DNA of 64,000 nt. Origin: Pseudoalteromonas sp. H105 (GTDB lineage: Bacteria > Pseudomonadota > Gammaproteobacteria > Enterobacterales > Alteromonadaceae). Under the pieces are notes generated by a model, which was given only the letters and a program-made list of their open reading frames with translations, had not been told where the DNA came from and ran no database searches. The stretch spans positions 62,001 to 126,000 of the forward strand of contig NZ_LOFH01000005.1 in NCBI RefSeq assembly GCF_001469215.1, written 5' to 3'. Below are positions 9,472-18,976 of this stretch, piece after piece (position 1 is the stretch's first letter; every line of letters begins with the position of its first letter). The position numbers were made by a program, and so were the translations under genes.

Positions 9472-10580
9472 ACAAGCTCCTTGCGTGATTCTAATAATGG
9501 CAACGTAACGTTTAAGTCAAAACTTTTGCCCGTGTTAATTTTAACAATCCCACCTAACTGCGCTGTACGTTCTTTAATTCCATTTATGCCATTTCCGAAG
9601 GTGACTTTTTCGCATTTGTCTTGATTAGTGATAACAATTTCAAGTTGTTCATCTGTTTGTGAAATCGTAATTTCACATTGCTTACTTATGCTATGGCGCA
9701 TTAAATTTGTTACCCCTTCTTTAACAATCAGGCTTGCAACGCTCTCCACAACCGCGGGTAATTTATCAACCTGCGCTTTAAAAACAACATCAAACCCTTG
9801 GGAAATTAAACGCTGCTGTAAAATATCAAGCTGACTATGGATATTTAATTCTTTTAAATCACTCACTGCACTGCGAACATCGCTTAACAACTGCCTAGCA
9901 AGCTCTGCAACTTGCTCTATCTCATTGTTTGCTTGTGTATAACGCTCAGCATGGTTTAGCTTACTAGCCAATTCTGATTTTAATGCGATTGATGACAACG
10001 AGTGCCCTAAAATATCATGTAAATCACGGGCTATTCTTTCGCGTTCCGCTATGGCTGCGAGCTGCTCTAACTGCTTGGCGCTTTCTTGCTCTCGTAACTT
10101 ATGAATATGCTCTTTTTGCGCGGCCGATCCAAAACTGAATAATGCAATACTCAGAATCAATGACCCACCTAAAAAATATTCAGGGTTGTGAATATCTGCA
10201 ATATATGCACTCAACAATACACCAATAAAAACACTGCTAATAGCAACCCATTTTGGTAATTTTATAAAGCTAAACCCTGCTATATATGCCGCAAAACCAA
10301 ATAGTGTAGAGGTACCTGTTGTAAAAAAGCTGGCACAAACACACACCAAAATTATGGCTATAAATAATGAGGTAACATCTCCCTGCTTTTTATTTACAGC
10401 AAATATATATAAAACAATGAAGGCAATGTACAAAACAAGCGTGGCAGAGATATTTAACACACTTAATTGTGAAAAATTAAATATTGTGGGCAACAAATAA
10501 AAACCAGTAAAAAGCAAAGGCCCCCAACTCCAAAAAGATTTGGTTTTAATATGCTTATTAACTATTGTGCTCAAATTCAT
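9468..10580 (-). CDS. DesK-like membrane sensor histidine kinase
   Basis: 370 aa. The N-terminal part (about 15-140) is four or five hydrophobic segments with no periplasmic domain, as in the membrane-thickness sensor DesK. A HisKA_3 dimerisation helix follows with AERERIARDLHDILGHSLSSI (phosphoacceptor His near 188, with the DxxxQ/N-like H-box HDILGH), then a HATPase with EGVTNLMRHS (N box) and GNGINGIKERTAQLGG (G box). It would signal to the overlapping downstream response regulator. A role in sensing membrane state is an inference from architecture. Confidence 0.88.
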   Translation of the reverse strand: MNLSTIVNKHIKTKSFWSWGPLLFTGFYLLPTIFNFSQLSVLNISATLVLYIAFIVLYIFAVNKKQGDVTSLFIAIILVCVCASFFTTGTSTLFGFAAYIAGFSFIKLPKWVAISSVFIGVLLSAYIADIHNPEYFLGGSLILSIALFSFGSAAQKEHIHKLREQESAKQLEQLAAIAERERIARDLHDILGHSLSSIALKSELASKLNHAERYTQANNEIEQVAELARQLLSDVRSAVSDLKELNIHSQLDILQQRLISQGFDVVFKAQVDKLPAVVESVASLIVKEGVTNLMRHSISKQCEITISQTDEQLEIVITNQDKCEKVTFGNGINGIKERTAQLGGIVKINTGKSFDLNVTLPLLESRKELV

Positions 10581-10885
10581 AATAACCTACTGAAAAAAAT
10601 GATGTTAATACCCGAATGCAAGTGGCACGACGGGTATACCGTAAATAAGATACACTCTCAAAATTTCACAATACTCCGCAACCTGCAAACTGAATAAAGC
10701 AATATCATTCATATGTAACTCGTATTTATATTGTTATTTGATAGATTAAATATCGCTTTTAATTCGAGCTGTGTGTAGTGTAAATTGTCACTAATCAAGC
10801 TGACAAATGTCATGTAGTTGATATAAAAAAAACCATAACATGCCACTCACTTTAGTCAGTATTATTTAAGAAAAAGAAGAATTTA
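10581..10885. other. Intergenic region between the DesK-like kinase gene and the DMT permease gene
   Basis: 305 bases with no convincing gene. It contains an imperfect hairpin (AATACCCG...CGGGTATA, about 10609-10639) just upstream of the kinase and a palindrome near the permease side (listed separately). Confidence 0.6.
10801..10812. promoter_or_regulatory. TGACA-AA-TGTCA palindrome, candidate operator
   Basis: Perfect inverted repeat TGACAAATGTCA, with another TGTCA half site at 10786-10790, 74 bp upstream of the DMT permease gene. The size and form suit a NarL/FixJ-family dimer. The nearest such regulator is the DesR-like protein divergently encoded next door. Assignment is inference. Confidence 0.35.
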
Positions 10886-11749
10886 ATGCAACCTCAACAA
10901 CAGAGCTTACTCTATTTACACATTGCAGTATTGCTATTTGGCGGCACGGCATTGTTTGCTAAATTGATTAACCTAAATGCGTTAGACATCACTGTATATC
11001 GGGCTACAATTGCAGGCATTGCCATTTTGCTGTTGCTCTTAATTCAAAAGAAAAATATCCAGCTACACGCGAAAAAAGATTATTTCATTGCGCTTTTTCT
11101 AGGTGTGACGGTAGGTATTCATTGGGTGACCTATTTTGCAGGTATGCAAATGGCCGGTATTGCGATAGGTATGATTGCTTTTTTTACTTACCCCGTAATA
11201 ACCGTTTTCATCGAACCTTTTTTTAACGGTAGTAAACCTAAATTAAAAGATTTAATAAGCGCAGCAGTTGTCATGCTTGGGATATATTTATTAATCCCCA
11301 GTGCAGATATTGGTAACGATGTCACTTTAGGTGTAATAACTGGTATTGTATCGGCTTTATTTTTCGCTGCTAGAAACATCATTCACAAACGTTATTTCAG
11401 CCAATACGGTGGACCTCAAACAATGCTTTACCAAACGGTGGTCGCGAGCTTGTTGTTATGTGTATTTGTAGAAGTACCCATCACAAAAGTATCTCATTAT
11501 GATCTAAGCTTGCTTATCATTGCAGGTGTTATTTTCACGGCAACACCACATTCATTATTTGCATCGAGCTTGCAACACTTATCAGCGTCAACGGCTGGGC
11601 TTATCTCTTGTTTGCAACCTTTATACGGTACATTTTTAGCGTTTTTATTACTGCATGAAAAACCATCTATAGTAACCTTAATTGGTGGCTCGCTTGTAAT
11701 TAGCGCTGCATTCTATGAAACTTGGTCTGTCACACGGAGAAACAAATGA
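10886..11749 (+). CDS. DMT-superfamily (EamA) inner-membrane transporter
   Basis: 287 aa, about ten hydrophobic helices arranged as two EamA repeats (roughly 8-140 and 150-283). The start LLYLHIAVLLFGGTALFAKL and the second-repeat segment AATPHSLFASSLQHLSASTAGL-like region are typical of drug/metabolite exporters. The substrate cannot be told from sequence. It overlaps the glycerophosphodiesterase gene (ATGA, 11746-11749), so the two are probably cotranscribed. GAAAAAGAAGAA precedes the start as a weak ribosome site. Confidence 0.85.
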   Translation: MQPQQQSLLYLHIAVLLFGGTALFAKLINLNALDITVYRATIAGIAILLLLLIQKKNIQLHAKKDYFIALFLGVTVGIHWVTYFAGMQMAGIAIGMIAFFTYPVITVFIEPFFNGSKPKLKDLISAAVVMLGIYLLIPSADIGNDVTLGVITGIVSALFFAARNIIHKRYFSQYGGPQTMLYQTVVASLLLCVFVEVPITKVSHYDLSLLIIAGVIFTATPHSLFASSLQHLSASTAGLISCLQPLYGTFLAFLLLHEKPSIVTLIGGSLVISAAFYETWSVTRRNK

Positions 11750-12444
11750 TAAAAGTATTTGCTCACCGCGGCGCAAGCGGTACTTATCCAGAAAATACAA
11801 AACTCGCAATACAAGCAGCTGTTGATATCGAAGTTGATGGTATTGAAGTTGATGTGCAAAGCTGCCTAGATGACTATGTAATCATTCATGATTCTTGGCT
11901 TGATCGCACAACCAACGGCCATGGAAAAGTAAATTCATTAACCCGCGAAAAAATACAACAGTTTGATGCTGGCAATGGTGAGTGTGTGCCCACACTTGCA
12001 CAGTTAATCGAGTGGGTTGGTGACAAAACACTCCTAAATTTAGAGCTTAAACACACCTATTCACTAGACAAATTTGTCACAGAAATTGAGAGAAGCGTTT
12101 CAGAGAATAAACTCTCGAGAAATAACCTATTAGTTTCATCCTATGACCACCATCAATTAATGTGGCTTAAGCAACAGTTACCTTGGGTAAAAATCGGAGC
12201 GCTCACGTCATCAATTCCAATAAATTATGCTGAATTTGCTCAACGATTACATGCATTTAGCATTCACATTGATAAAAACTTTATCAATCATGAGTTTGTT
12301 GCTGATGCAAAAAAACGTAACTTGCACGTTTATGCTTACACGGTCGATAAACAAGAGGATATAGAGCAAATGCTTAGCTATGGTGTCGACGGCGTTTTTA
12401 CTAATTACCCATGTAATACTAAAATGATTTTAAACTCACTGTAA
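11746..12444 (+). CDS. Glycerophosphodiester phosphodiesterase
   Basis: 232 aa, GDPD family, cytosolic UgpQ type (no signal peptide). FAHRGASGTYPENT holds the catalytic HRG and ENT motifs; DGIEVDVQSCLDD carries the metal-binding ExD, and IIHDSWLDRTTNGHG the second catalytic His. It hydrolyses glycerophosphodiesters to an alcohol and glycerol-3-phosphate. The start at 11746 is chosen because it makes MIKVFAHRG the N-terminus, sits after GGAGAAACAA and overlaps the permease stop; a frame beginning at 11722 only adds residues inside the upstream gene. Coupling to the permease might mean uptake or export of a product, which is speculative. Confidence 0.92.
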   Translation: MIKVFAHRGASGTYPENTKLAIQAAVDIEVDGIEVDVQSCLDDYVIIHDSWLDRTTNGHGKVNSLTREKIQQFDAGNGECVPTLAQLIEWVGDKTLLNLELKHTYSLDKFVTEIERSVSENKLSRNNLLVSSYDHHQLMWLKQQLPWVKIGALTSSIPINYAEFAQRLHAFSIHIDKNFINHEFVADAKKRNLHVYAYTVDKQEDIEQMLSYGVDGVFTNYPCNTKMILNSL

Positions 12445-12465
12445 TTGTGACATGCCATTAGGACT

Positions 12466-12621
12466 ATATATACCCAAGCCACCTCAAGGTGCAGAGTTCA
12501 GCGTTTCACAGGGGGCTAACATCAAGCCGTTACTTTGCAAAAATGGCAGTCCCTTTTAAAAAGTAATAACGATGAAAGTAAGTGACTGTGAAACGCCTAG
12601 AGGGTTGGTTTGGGTATATAT
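12466..12621. repeat. Dispersed MITE-like hairpin repeat, copy A
   Basis: About 156 bp bounded by TATATACCCAAGCCA (12467-12481) and its imperfect complement TTGGTTTGGGTATATA (12605-12620). Inside are nested inverted segments: CAGCGTTTCAC with GTGAAACGCC, and GTTACTTTG with AAAGTAATAAC. The whole unit can fold into one long interrupted hairpin. Related copies lie at 20418-20638 and 21960-22110. No coding potential. Confidence 0.75.
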
Positions 12622-12663
12622 GTTTGAATTAAAATATAATTGAACGATACTGAGTAAAACACT

Positions 12664-13905
12664 ATGCAACAGCCAAGTGGAACATTAATGAGTGGGTATA
12701 TGCGTATTTATAATTTTATTGAACAAAGCTTTTTTTTTACATTAACCCGAAAGATCATAGGCAACCTTAGTTTTGTATTTGCTTTTCAAGCTATTACACT
12801 TATATGGTTGTATAACAGTTTAACGGCTCAAGCCTCCAACACAGGGTTGTTTTGGCTACTCACCGTGGTCATTATTGCCGGCTTTATTTTCACTGTTTTT
12901 TATATGCGTTTTTTAATCGTACGCCCAGTTAAAGCAATGCGTGACACATTAACGCAAATTAACTATCAAGATGCTAATCTAGCAGCTAAATTGCCACAGT
13001 TTACTTACGATGAATTTCGTGAAATAAGTGAACAATACAATGTATTTACAACCCACTTAAGTGAATTGCTTGCGACAACCTATCAAAGCGCTCAGGCTAG
13101 CGCACAGAGCAACAGCGATGTCACCCATTCTATGCAACAAACGGCAACATTGAGCGAACAACAAATTAATTTTAGTCAAACGATTACCTCGGCAAGTAAC
13201 CAAATTACAGATAGCTTGCAAGCAATTGTAAGTAACACTGACAGTGTGCATGAAGTTAACTCTGAGCACTTAGGCTTTGTTAATCACTCTGCAAACGAAT
13301 TAACCGAGCTTGTTACCCAAGTGAAAGCCATTGGTCAGGTACTTGGTAAGTTTTCAGAAACTATCACGGGCTTAAAACAAAATAGTGAAAATATTCGCAG
13401 TATTCTGAAAATGGTTGAAGAGTTTTCAGATCAAACCAACTTATTAGCTTTAAACGCAGCCATTGAAGCAGCACGCGCAGGTGAAGCTGGCCGTGGTTTT
13501 GCCGTTGTTGCAGACGAAGTAAGAACATTATCCGTCAAGGTAAGCGATGCAACGCGCCAAATCAGTGATTTTATAAACCAAATGGACTCTTTAGTTGGGC
13601 AAACAAATAAAGAGTCAGAGCAACTAATGAGTTACTCAAATCATGCTGAAGATACAATAAGTAAAACATCGCATGGCTTTACTCAAAGACTGATTGAATT
13701 TGAACAAAATCAGCAACAACTTCAGCAAATCGTAAGTGCTGTACACCTGCTTGAAGAAACACAAAACCAGACACATCAATCCGTTGAACAAATCGTTGAA
13801 TTGGGATCGCAAGCCAAAGCACAAATCGATATTGCACTGGCTGACTGCCAACAATCGCAACAGTTGAGTGAGCAAACCCAGCACCAGCTCAAGCGTTTTG
13901 TATAG
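12664..13905 (+). CDS. Methyl-accepting chemotaxis protein without a periplasmic sensor domain
   Basis: 413 aa. Two membrane segments (about 36-53 and 61-82) are joined by a loop of only a few residues, followed by a HAMP-like region ([10 protein letters not shown] onwards) and a long cytoplasmic coiled-coil signalling domain with the conserved hairpin tip [20 protein letters not shown] and [12 protein letters not shown]. It should couple to CheA/CheW but cannot bind a periplasmic ligand; it may sense membrane state, an internal signal or a partner. ATG at 12664 is kept, but ATG at 12688 has a better upstream GTGGAA. No che genes nearby. The copy A repeat lies just upstream. Confidence 0.9.
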   Translation: MQQPSGTLMSGYMRIYNFIEQSFFFTLTRKIIGNLSFVFAFQAITLIWLYNSLTAQASNTGLFWLLTVVIIAGFIFTVFYMRFLIVRPVKAMRDTLTQINYQDANLAAKLPQFTYDEFREISEQYNVFTTHLSELLATTYQSAQASAQSNSDVTHSMQQTATLSEQQINFSQTITSASNQITDSLQAIVSNTDSVHEVNSEHLGFVNHSANELTELVTQVKAIGQVLGKFSETITGLKQNSENIRSILKMVEEFSDQTNLLALNAAIEAARAGEAGRGFAVVADEVRTLSVKVSDATRQISDFINQMDSLVGQTNKESEQLMSYSNHAEDTISKTSHGFTQRLIEFEQNQQQLQQIVSAVHLLEETQNQTHQSVEQIVELGSQAKAQIDIALADCQQSQQLSEQTQHQLKRFV

Positions 13906-13973
13906 TGTGTCGTGATATTTATAAATCATTATGGTAAGTTACGCAGCCATTTAATACCTGATGAGCCCGCAGT

Positions 13974-15104
13974 GTGACTAGCCAAACTTCTGATTACAAA
14001 CAACTCGCTTTAGATATTAAACGATGGGGTGAAGAACTTGGCTTTAGCGAAGTAGGCATTACTGACGTTGACTTATCGGTCCATGAAGCGCAGCTTCAAC
14101 GCTGGATTGATCTGGGTTATCACGGTGACATGGATTACATGGCCGCTCATGGAATGAAACGTGCCCGTCCTGCTGAGTTAGTTCCTGGTACCCAGAGAGT
14201 CATTTCAGTCAAAATGAATTACCTACCACCTGACGCGCGCTTTGCCAAAAACTTAAAAGAAAACAGTAAAGCCTATATAAGCCGTTACGCACTTGGGCGT
14301 GATTACCATAAACTCATGCGTAATCGCCTTAAAAAGCTAGGCCAAAAAATAGAGCAGAACGTTGATAAATTAGGGTTTCGTCCTTTTGTAGACTCCGCAC
14401 CGGTGCTTGAGCGCCAGCTAGCAGAAAAAGCAGGGCTTGGATGGCAAGGAAAACATAGTCTATTAATCAATAAAGAAGCTGGATCTTGGTTTTTCTTAGG
14501 TGAGTTGTTTGTTGATATCCCGCTGCCTATTGATAAGCCAAATGAGTTTGAGGGCTGTGGAAAATGCGTAGCGTGCATAACGTTATGCCCGACTGGCGCT
14601 ATCGTCGAGCCATATGTGGTTGATGCGCGTAAATGTATATCTTACTTAACGATTGAACTACAGGGGCCTATCCCTGAACAGTACAGAACACTATTGGGTA
14701 ACAGAGTATATGGATGTGATGACTGCCAATTAGTGTGTCCATGGAATCGCTATGGCCAAATTACAGACGAAGCTGATTTTCATCCACGAAAACAGCTGAA
14801 AGACAAAGAACTACTTGAACTGTTTGCATGGGATGAAACTACGTTTTTAACGAATACAGAAGGAAGTCCAATACGGCGTATAGGTCACCAACGCTGGCAG
14901 AGAAATTTAGCCGTTGGCCTGGGCAATGCGAACTTTGATCAACGAATTATTGATGCGCTCAATGCTAGCCGTGAGTATGCAACTGAATTAGTCCAAGAGC
15001 ATATTGACTGGGCACTCGCGCAACAATTAAAAAAACAAAAGCAACTTCGTAAAACGGCCCGCTTAATACGTATAGTAGAAAAGGGGCTACCCAGAGATGC
15101 CTAA
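13974..15104 (+). CDS. queG: Epoxyqueuosine reductase
   Basis: 376 aa (E. coli QueG 379). This cobalamin- and 4Fe-4S-dependent enzyme performs the last step of queuosine synthesis at tRNA position 34. Visible: LALDIKRWGEELGFSEVGITD N-terminus, PVLERQLAEKAGLGWQGKHS with the region of the catalytic Asp, first cluster motif CGKCVACITLCPTGAI and second CDDCQLVCPWN, plus a C-terminal HEAT-like helical part. The start is GTG at 13974, giving an N-terminus aligned with the family; an overlapping ATG at 13961 leads to a stop after six codons. It ends 5 nt from the convergent response regulator gene. Confidence 0.95.
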   Translation: MTSQTSDYKQLALDIKRWGEELGFSEVGITDVDLSVHEAQLQRWIDLGYHGDMDYMAAHGMKRARPAELVPGTQRVISVKMNYLPPDARFAKNLKENSKAYISRYALGRDYHKLMRNRLKKLGQKIEQNVDKLGFRPFVDSAPVLERQLAEKAGLGWQGKHSLLINKEAGSWFFLGELFVDIPLPIDKPNEFEGCGKCVACITLCPTGAIVEPYVVDARKCISYLTIELQGPIPEQYRTLLGNRVYGCDDCQLVCPWNRYGQITDEADFHPRKQLKDKELLELFAWDETTFLTNTEGSPIRRIGHQRWQRNLAVGLGNANFDQRIIDALNASREYATELVQEHIDWALAQQLKKQKQLRKTARLIRIVEKGLPRDA

Positions 15105-15109
15105 TTTTG

Positions 15110-16243
15110 CTATTCCTTACTGGTTAATAACGCAAGGTCTTGCTCAATTTCACTAAATGCTTTTTTCACATCGTGCACTGACTCTTCTCTGGCGACTGAG
15201 TTTTGAATAGTTTGGTCTACCTTTTGGTAAATAAAGACCTCTTGATCCTCATCTAACCCCATGCTTGGAATACGCTCTTCTAGCTCTTCTTGCAGTTGCT
15301 TAAAAACGGCCTCATTACTGATACGATTTGTATTAAGTAAATCAATTAGATCATGAAACTTTCCATGAAGCATGGCAACTACGTCATTAAATTTAGCCTG
15401 TTGTGATTCTAATTTTTGTCGAGTCAAGATCGCGCGAAACTGCTGCTCAGTTACGCTGACTAAAAAACAAACATGGTCACGAATTCGGCCATGTTTGTCA
15501 GGGTCATGGTCCGGCATATTTAAAATCAACATACTGATCAATTCGTAATTAACTAAAATTCGGTGGGAAAACTCGTGCAATCGCCCTTTATTCTTAAGCA
15601 TATCAAATAACTCAATCACAATTGGAGAGCAACTACCATGCAATGCAAAGTGTTGTGGCGGCGCAGAATCAAATCTAAACTCAAGGTTACTTTGTAAATC
15701 AAAGCTTTTCAGGCAACTTACCAACGCGCGTCCAAGCTCTGGAACATTATCAATTAACGCAATGCTCTCTATATAATTAACTATTTGGCCCATTTCACTG
15801 CTATTTGCCATCGCATTAAAAGCAGTAGAGGTTGCATCTTCGACTTGCTGTTCTAAGTTTTCTTTTTCTATGATCACCTGGTTTAAATGCATGAGTTTGG
15901 CCTTTAACTCATTATGACCAAATGGCTTAACGATGTAATCTTCTGCCCCTACTGAATACCCTTCCATCCGCTCCTCAACGGTGCCTCTAGCAGAAACAAA
16001 CATAACAATAATATGAGCTGTATTAGGATTAGCCTTTAAGGCTTTACATACTTCATAACCATTCATTTTAGGCATGCTTACATCCAGTAAGATCACCTGC
16101 GGTGAGAAATCTTCCACCACTGCTAAACATTCAGGACCACTGTTTGCTAACTTTAATTCAAATTGTAAGTCTTCTAATATTTCTTCAATAATTTCAAGAT
16201 TAAAAGGCTCATCATCTACAGCTAAAACTCTCGTTACCGACAT
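15110..16243 (-). CDS. Response regulator with a novel-looking C-terminal domain
   Basis: 377 aa. Residues 4-125 form a complete receiver: DDE at 10-12, phosphoacceptor D54 (VILLDVSMPKMNG), Ser/Thr switch in VSARG and K106 in IVKPF. The remaining 250 residues have no DNA-binding, GGDEF, EAL or HD-GYP motif. A coiled segment (IIEKENLEQQVEDATSTAF) precedes an alpha/beta region and another helical stretch rich in Glu/Gln (KQLQEELEERIPSM). It probably acts by protein contact. It lies 72 nt downstream of the hybrid kinase on the same strand and is its likely partner. Confidence 0.8.
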   Translation of the reverse strand: MSVTRVLAVDDEPFNLEIIEEILEDLQFELKLANSGPECLAVVEDFSPQVILLDVSMPKMNGYEVCKALKANPNTAHIIVMFVSARGTVEERMEGYSVGAEDYIVKPFGHNELKAKLMHLNQVIIEKENLEQQVEDATSTAFNAMANSSEMGQIVNYIESIALIDNVPELGRALVSCLKSFDLQSNLEFRFDSAPPQHFALHGSCSPIVIELFDMLKNKGRLHEFSHRILVNYELISMLILNMPDHDPDKHGRIRDHVCFLVSVTEQQFRAILTRQKLESQQAKFNDVVAMLHGKFHDLIDLLNTNRISNEAVFKQLQEELEERIPSMGLDEDQEVFIYQKVDQTIQNSVAREESVHDVKKAFSEIEQDLALLTSKE

Positions 16244-16315
16244 AATAATTTATCATCCATTTTCATCATCATTTATAAACAGTCTAGTACCAATATATAT
16301 TCTTACAACAAGCCA

Positions 16316-18313
16316 TTAGTATTTGTTTTCAGAACAGTCAATCTCTTCAATTTTTAAAGGCAAGACAATGCGAATTGTTGTTCCTCCCAATTCATTGTTA
16401 TGCGCCGAAATTTGACCTTTATGAAGCGAAATAAACTCCCTACACAGTGCAAGACCAAGCCCTGTCCCGCCCGAACCATTATCAGTTTTACTGCTCTGCA
16501 CAAATTTAGAAAACACGTGCTCTAGTTCGTCTTCGGGTATCCCTACCCCACTGTCAATTACTTCTATCAACGCCTTATCATTGTCAAGGTTGAGCATAAC
16601 GATGATTTCACTGTGCGGGCTACTAAATTTTAAAGCATTGCCTAATATATTACGCAGTAGTTGGTTTATTTGTTCTTCATCGCATTGCGCCGAAACTTGC
16701 ATCGCAGCGTTCTGGTATTTAATGTCAATTCCCTTTTCCATGGCTGTACCAGATACATCATCTATTGCCGTTTTGATGATGTTACTCAGTAAATGAAGTT
16801 TAGGGTTAAATGGAAATTTGCCCACATCCAACTTTGATAAATCAAGTAAGTTGTTTAGCAATGATAATAAACGCTCTCCACTGGACTCTATCCGCGTAAA
16901 ATATTTGAGTAACTTATCAACTGCCAATTCACCTTTTCTCAGCTTATCTAGGCCAAATCGTGCAAAGCTCAGTATTGAATGCATAGGAGTACGAAGTTCA
17001 TGAGACATATTTGCTAAGAACTCTGATTTACTGTGGTTTGCAGCTTCAGCTAAATTTTTAGCATGCTCCAACTGTGATGTACGTGCTCTAACTTGCTCCT
17101 CAAGCATATCTTTAGCTTCGAGTAGCAAGTCTTCCTTTTGTTTTAAATGAGTCACATTCTTAAAAATAGCGGCTAATGCAATCTCACCATGATGGTCAAT
17201 TTCATTAAATGAACCAACAAGTGGTATCCCTTTACCACCCTCTCTGGGCAAATATAAATCACAACTAAATTGGCGATTAATATTGAGCGTAAATAGTTTT
17301 TCACTAATATTATCGGCAGACGGTTGATCTAATAGGTTAAATACATTCAAACCTTGAAAATCATTACTCGTCAAATTAAACAAAGAGCAACACGCATCAT
17401 TTGCTTCTATTATTTTTCCATCTCGTTCAAAAAGCATGATTGCATCAGGTGTGTGCTTATAGATTACTCTCAGTAGGCTGTCTTTCTCGATTAAAGCATC
17501 AACCGTATCTTGAAGTCGTTCAACCAGCTCACTGTTGTGTCGCTTTAATAATTCTGTTTGCCAGAGTTTATGAAGTGATTGTAGCAATGCATTTTCATCA
17601 ATCGGTTTAACTAAAACGTCCTCAACCCCTTGACGAATAGCCTCAATCATAGAGACTTGATTAGGTTTAGATGTAAACAGTAGGCACCTACATTGGGGCT
17701 GTATTTGCTTCATTTTGGCAAATATTTCAAGGCCTGAACCATCAGGTAAACTGAAATCACTGAGTAATAAATCAAATTTGTGTTCTTGCGCCAAAGCAAT
17801 TGCTTCATTATAAGTACTTGCTGATATTGTTTTGATGTGCGCGCCGACAAGGCTATTTTTTACTTTTTCGAGTCGCTCTGGCAAGTGATCCACAAGTAAA
17901 ACTATCGGTAGCTGCAAAATATAATCAGGGCCAAGATCTAAAATACTTTCAAGTAATGAGCTAATTTCTTTATTAGCAAAAAAAGGATAGATAACGACAG
18001 CATTAGGAATAAGCTTATTTAATTCGCTAAATGCACTTAATTGATCACCGCTTTCAGCTTTTGGTGCTAAGAGCAAATAGTTATTATTAGTTACTTTATG
18101 AATAAACGAACTGACACTATCTATTGGTACCCCATGAGCAATAACTGTTAAATCATAATAGTCATAAACGGTGTCTTCATCCAACATTGAGTAATGCATA
18201 AGATCAACGTCGCATTGGATAAGCTCTAATAACACCTTTACCCGCATTGCTATTACACTACTACTATCAACAATCAGAATTTTGCGCACAATAGGTCCAT
18301 CTTTTGAATACAC
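16316..18313 (-). CDS. Hybrid histidine kinase: degenerate REC, REC, PAS, HisKA, HATPase
   Basis: 665 aa, soluble. REC1 (about 10-130) lacks the phosphoacceptor (VIAHGVP where DxxMP is expected). REC2 (about 153-270) is intact (LLLSDFSLPDGSG, LFTS, VLVKP). A PAS domain (about 285-400, HTPDAIMLFERDGKIIEAN) and a coiled coil follow, then HisKA with SEFLANMSHELRTPMHSI (phosphoacceptor His near 436), HATPase N box LLRNILGNALKFS, G1 DSGVGIPEDEL and G2 GSGGTGLGLALC. There is no C-terminal receiver, so output likely passes to the adjacent regulator. Start GTG at 18313; GTG at residue 9 (VRKILIVD) is an alternative. A GNAT gene lies 52 nt upstream on the same strand. Confidence 0.88.
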   Translation of the reverse strand: MYSKDGPIVRKILIVDSSSVIAMRVKVLLELIQCDVDLMHYSMLDEDTVYDYYDLTVIAHGVPIDSVSSFIHKVTNNNYLLLAPKAESGDQLSAFSELNKLIPNAVVIYPFFANKEISSLLESILDLGPDYILQLPIVLLVDHLPERLEKVKNSLVGAHIKTISASTYNEAIALAQEHKFDLLLSDFSLPDGSGLEIFAKMKQIQPQCRCLLFTSKPNQVSMIEAIRQGVEDVLVKPIDENALLQSLHKLWQTELLKRHNSELVERLQDTVDALIEKDSLLRVIYKHTPDAIMLFERDGKIIEANDACCSLFNLTSNDFQGLNVFNLLDQPSADNISEKLFTLNINRQFSCDLYLPREGGKGIPLVGSFNEIDHHGEIALAAIFKNVTHLKQKEDLLLEAKDMLEEQVRARTSQLEHAKNLAEAANHSKSEFLANMSHELRTPMHSILSFARFGLDKLRKGELAVDKLLKYFTRIESSGERLLSLLNNLLDLSKLDVGKFPFNPKLHLLSNIIKTAIDDVSGTAMEKGIDIKYQNAAMQVSAQCDEEQINQLLRNILGNALKFSSPHSEIIVMLNLDNDKALIEVIDSGVGIPEDELEHVFSKFVQSSKTDNGSGGTGLGLALCREFISLHKGQISAHNNELGGTTIRIVLPLKIEEIDCSENKY

Positions 18314-18365
18314 TATATGTAAAAGCGTAGCTTAAAAATATAGAATTAACATAAATGTGGACTTT

Positions 18366-18851
18366 TTAATCTAAGCGTTTACCCAGTATAGAAAGGCTGT
18401 AAGTATTTCCATCCATAATTGCTACGTTTGGCAACAACCCCCATTGCTCATAAGCAAATTTTTGGAACAAATAGATACTCGGTAAGTTATGACTGAAGAT
18501 AAACGCTAACAGTACTTTGATATCTAGTTCTTTTGCTTTGTGCTCTGCAAAATTTAGTAACTTCTTACCTAACCCCTGCCCTTGGACTGATGAGGTGATA
18601 TAAATACTAATTTCAACTGTACCATCATAAGCAGGGCGGCCATAAAAAGACTTATAACTAAGCCATGCAACAACTTTATTATTTTGCTCAAACACATATA
18701 TAGGCCGCTTCGTTGTGTGACTGTCAAACCAAGCTTGTTTATCTGATACACTCACAGGCTGAGTATCTGCTGTTACCATGCGACTAGCAATTGTCTCATT
18801 GTAAATAGCCACAATCGCTGGTAAGTCACATTTATTAGCAATTCGAGTCAT
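18366..18851 (-). CDS. GNAT N-acetyltransferase, phosphinothricin/methionine-sulfone acetyltransferase type
   Basis: 161 aa. MTRIANKCDLPAIVAIYNETIASRMVTADTQPVS followed by WLSYKSFYGRPAYDGTVEISIYITSSVQGQGLGKKLL, with the acetyl-CoA pyrophosphate loop Q/R-G-Q-G-LG, matches the PAT/MnaT subfamily that acetylates small amino-acid-like amines. The substrate is unknown here. Same strand as the kinase and response regulator downstream, with 52 nt between; joint transcription is possible. Confidence 0.88.
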   Translation of the reverse strand: MTRIANKCDLPAIVAIYNETIASRMVTADTQPVSVSDKQAWFDSHTTKRPIYVFEQNNKVVAWLSYKSFYGRPAYDGTVEISIYITSSVQGQGLGKKLLNFAEHKAKELDIKVLLAFIFSHNLPSIYLFQKFAYEQWGLLPNVAIMDGNTYSLSILGKRLD

Positions 18852-18976
18852 TATTAGATTACTTGTTGTTGATCTGTTTATTGCATAGTAACGTAAGATT
18901 TGCGACTACTCTACAGAAAATAATGGGCACGACTGGACTGGCTCAGCATCATATGTACCTATAAGGAATTGAAAAA

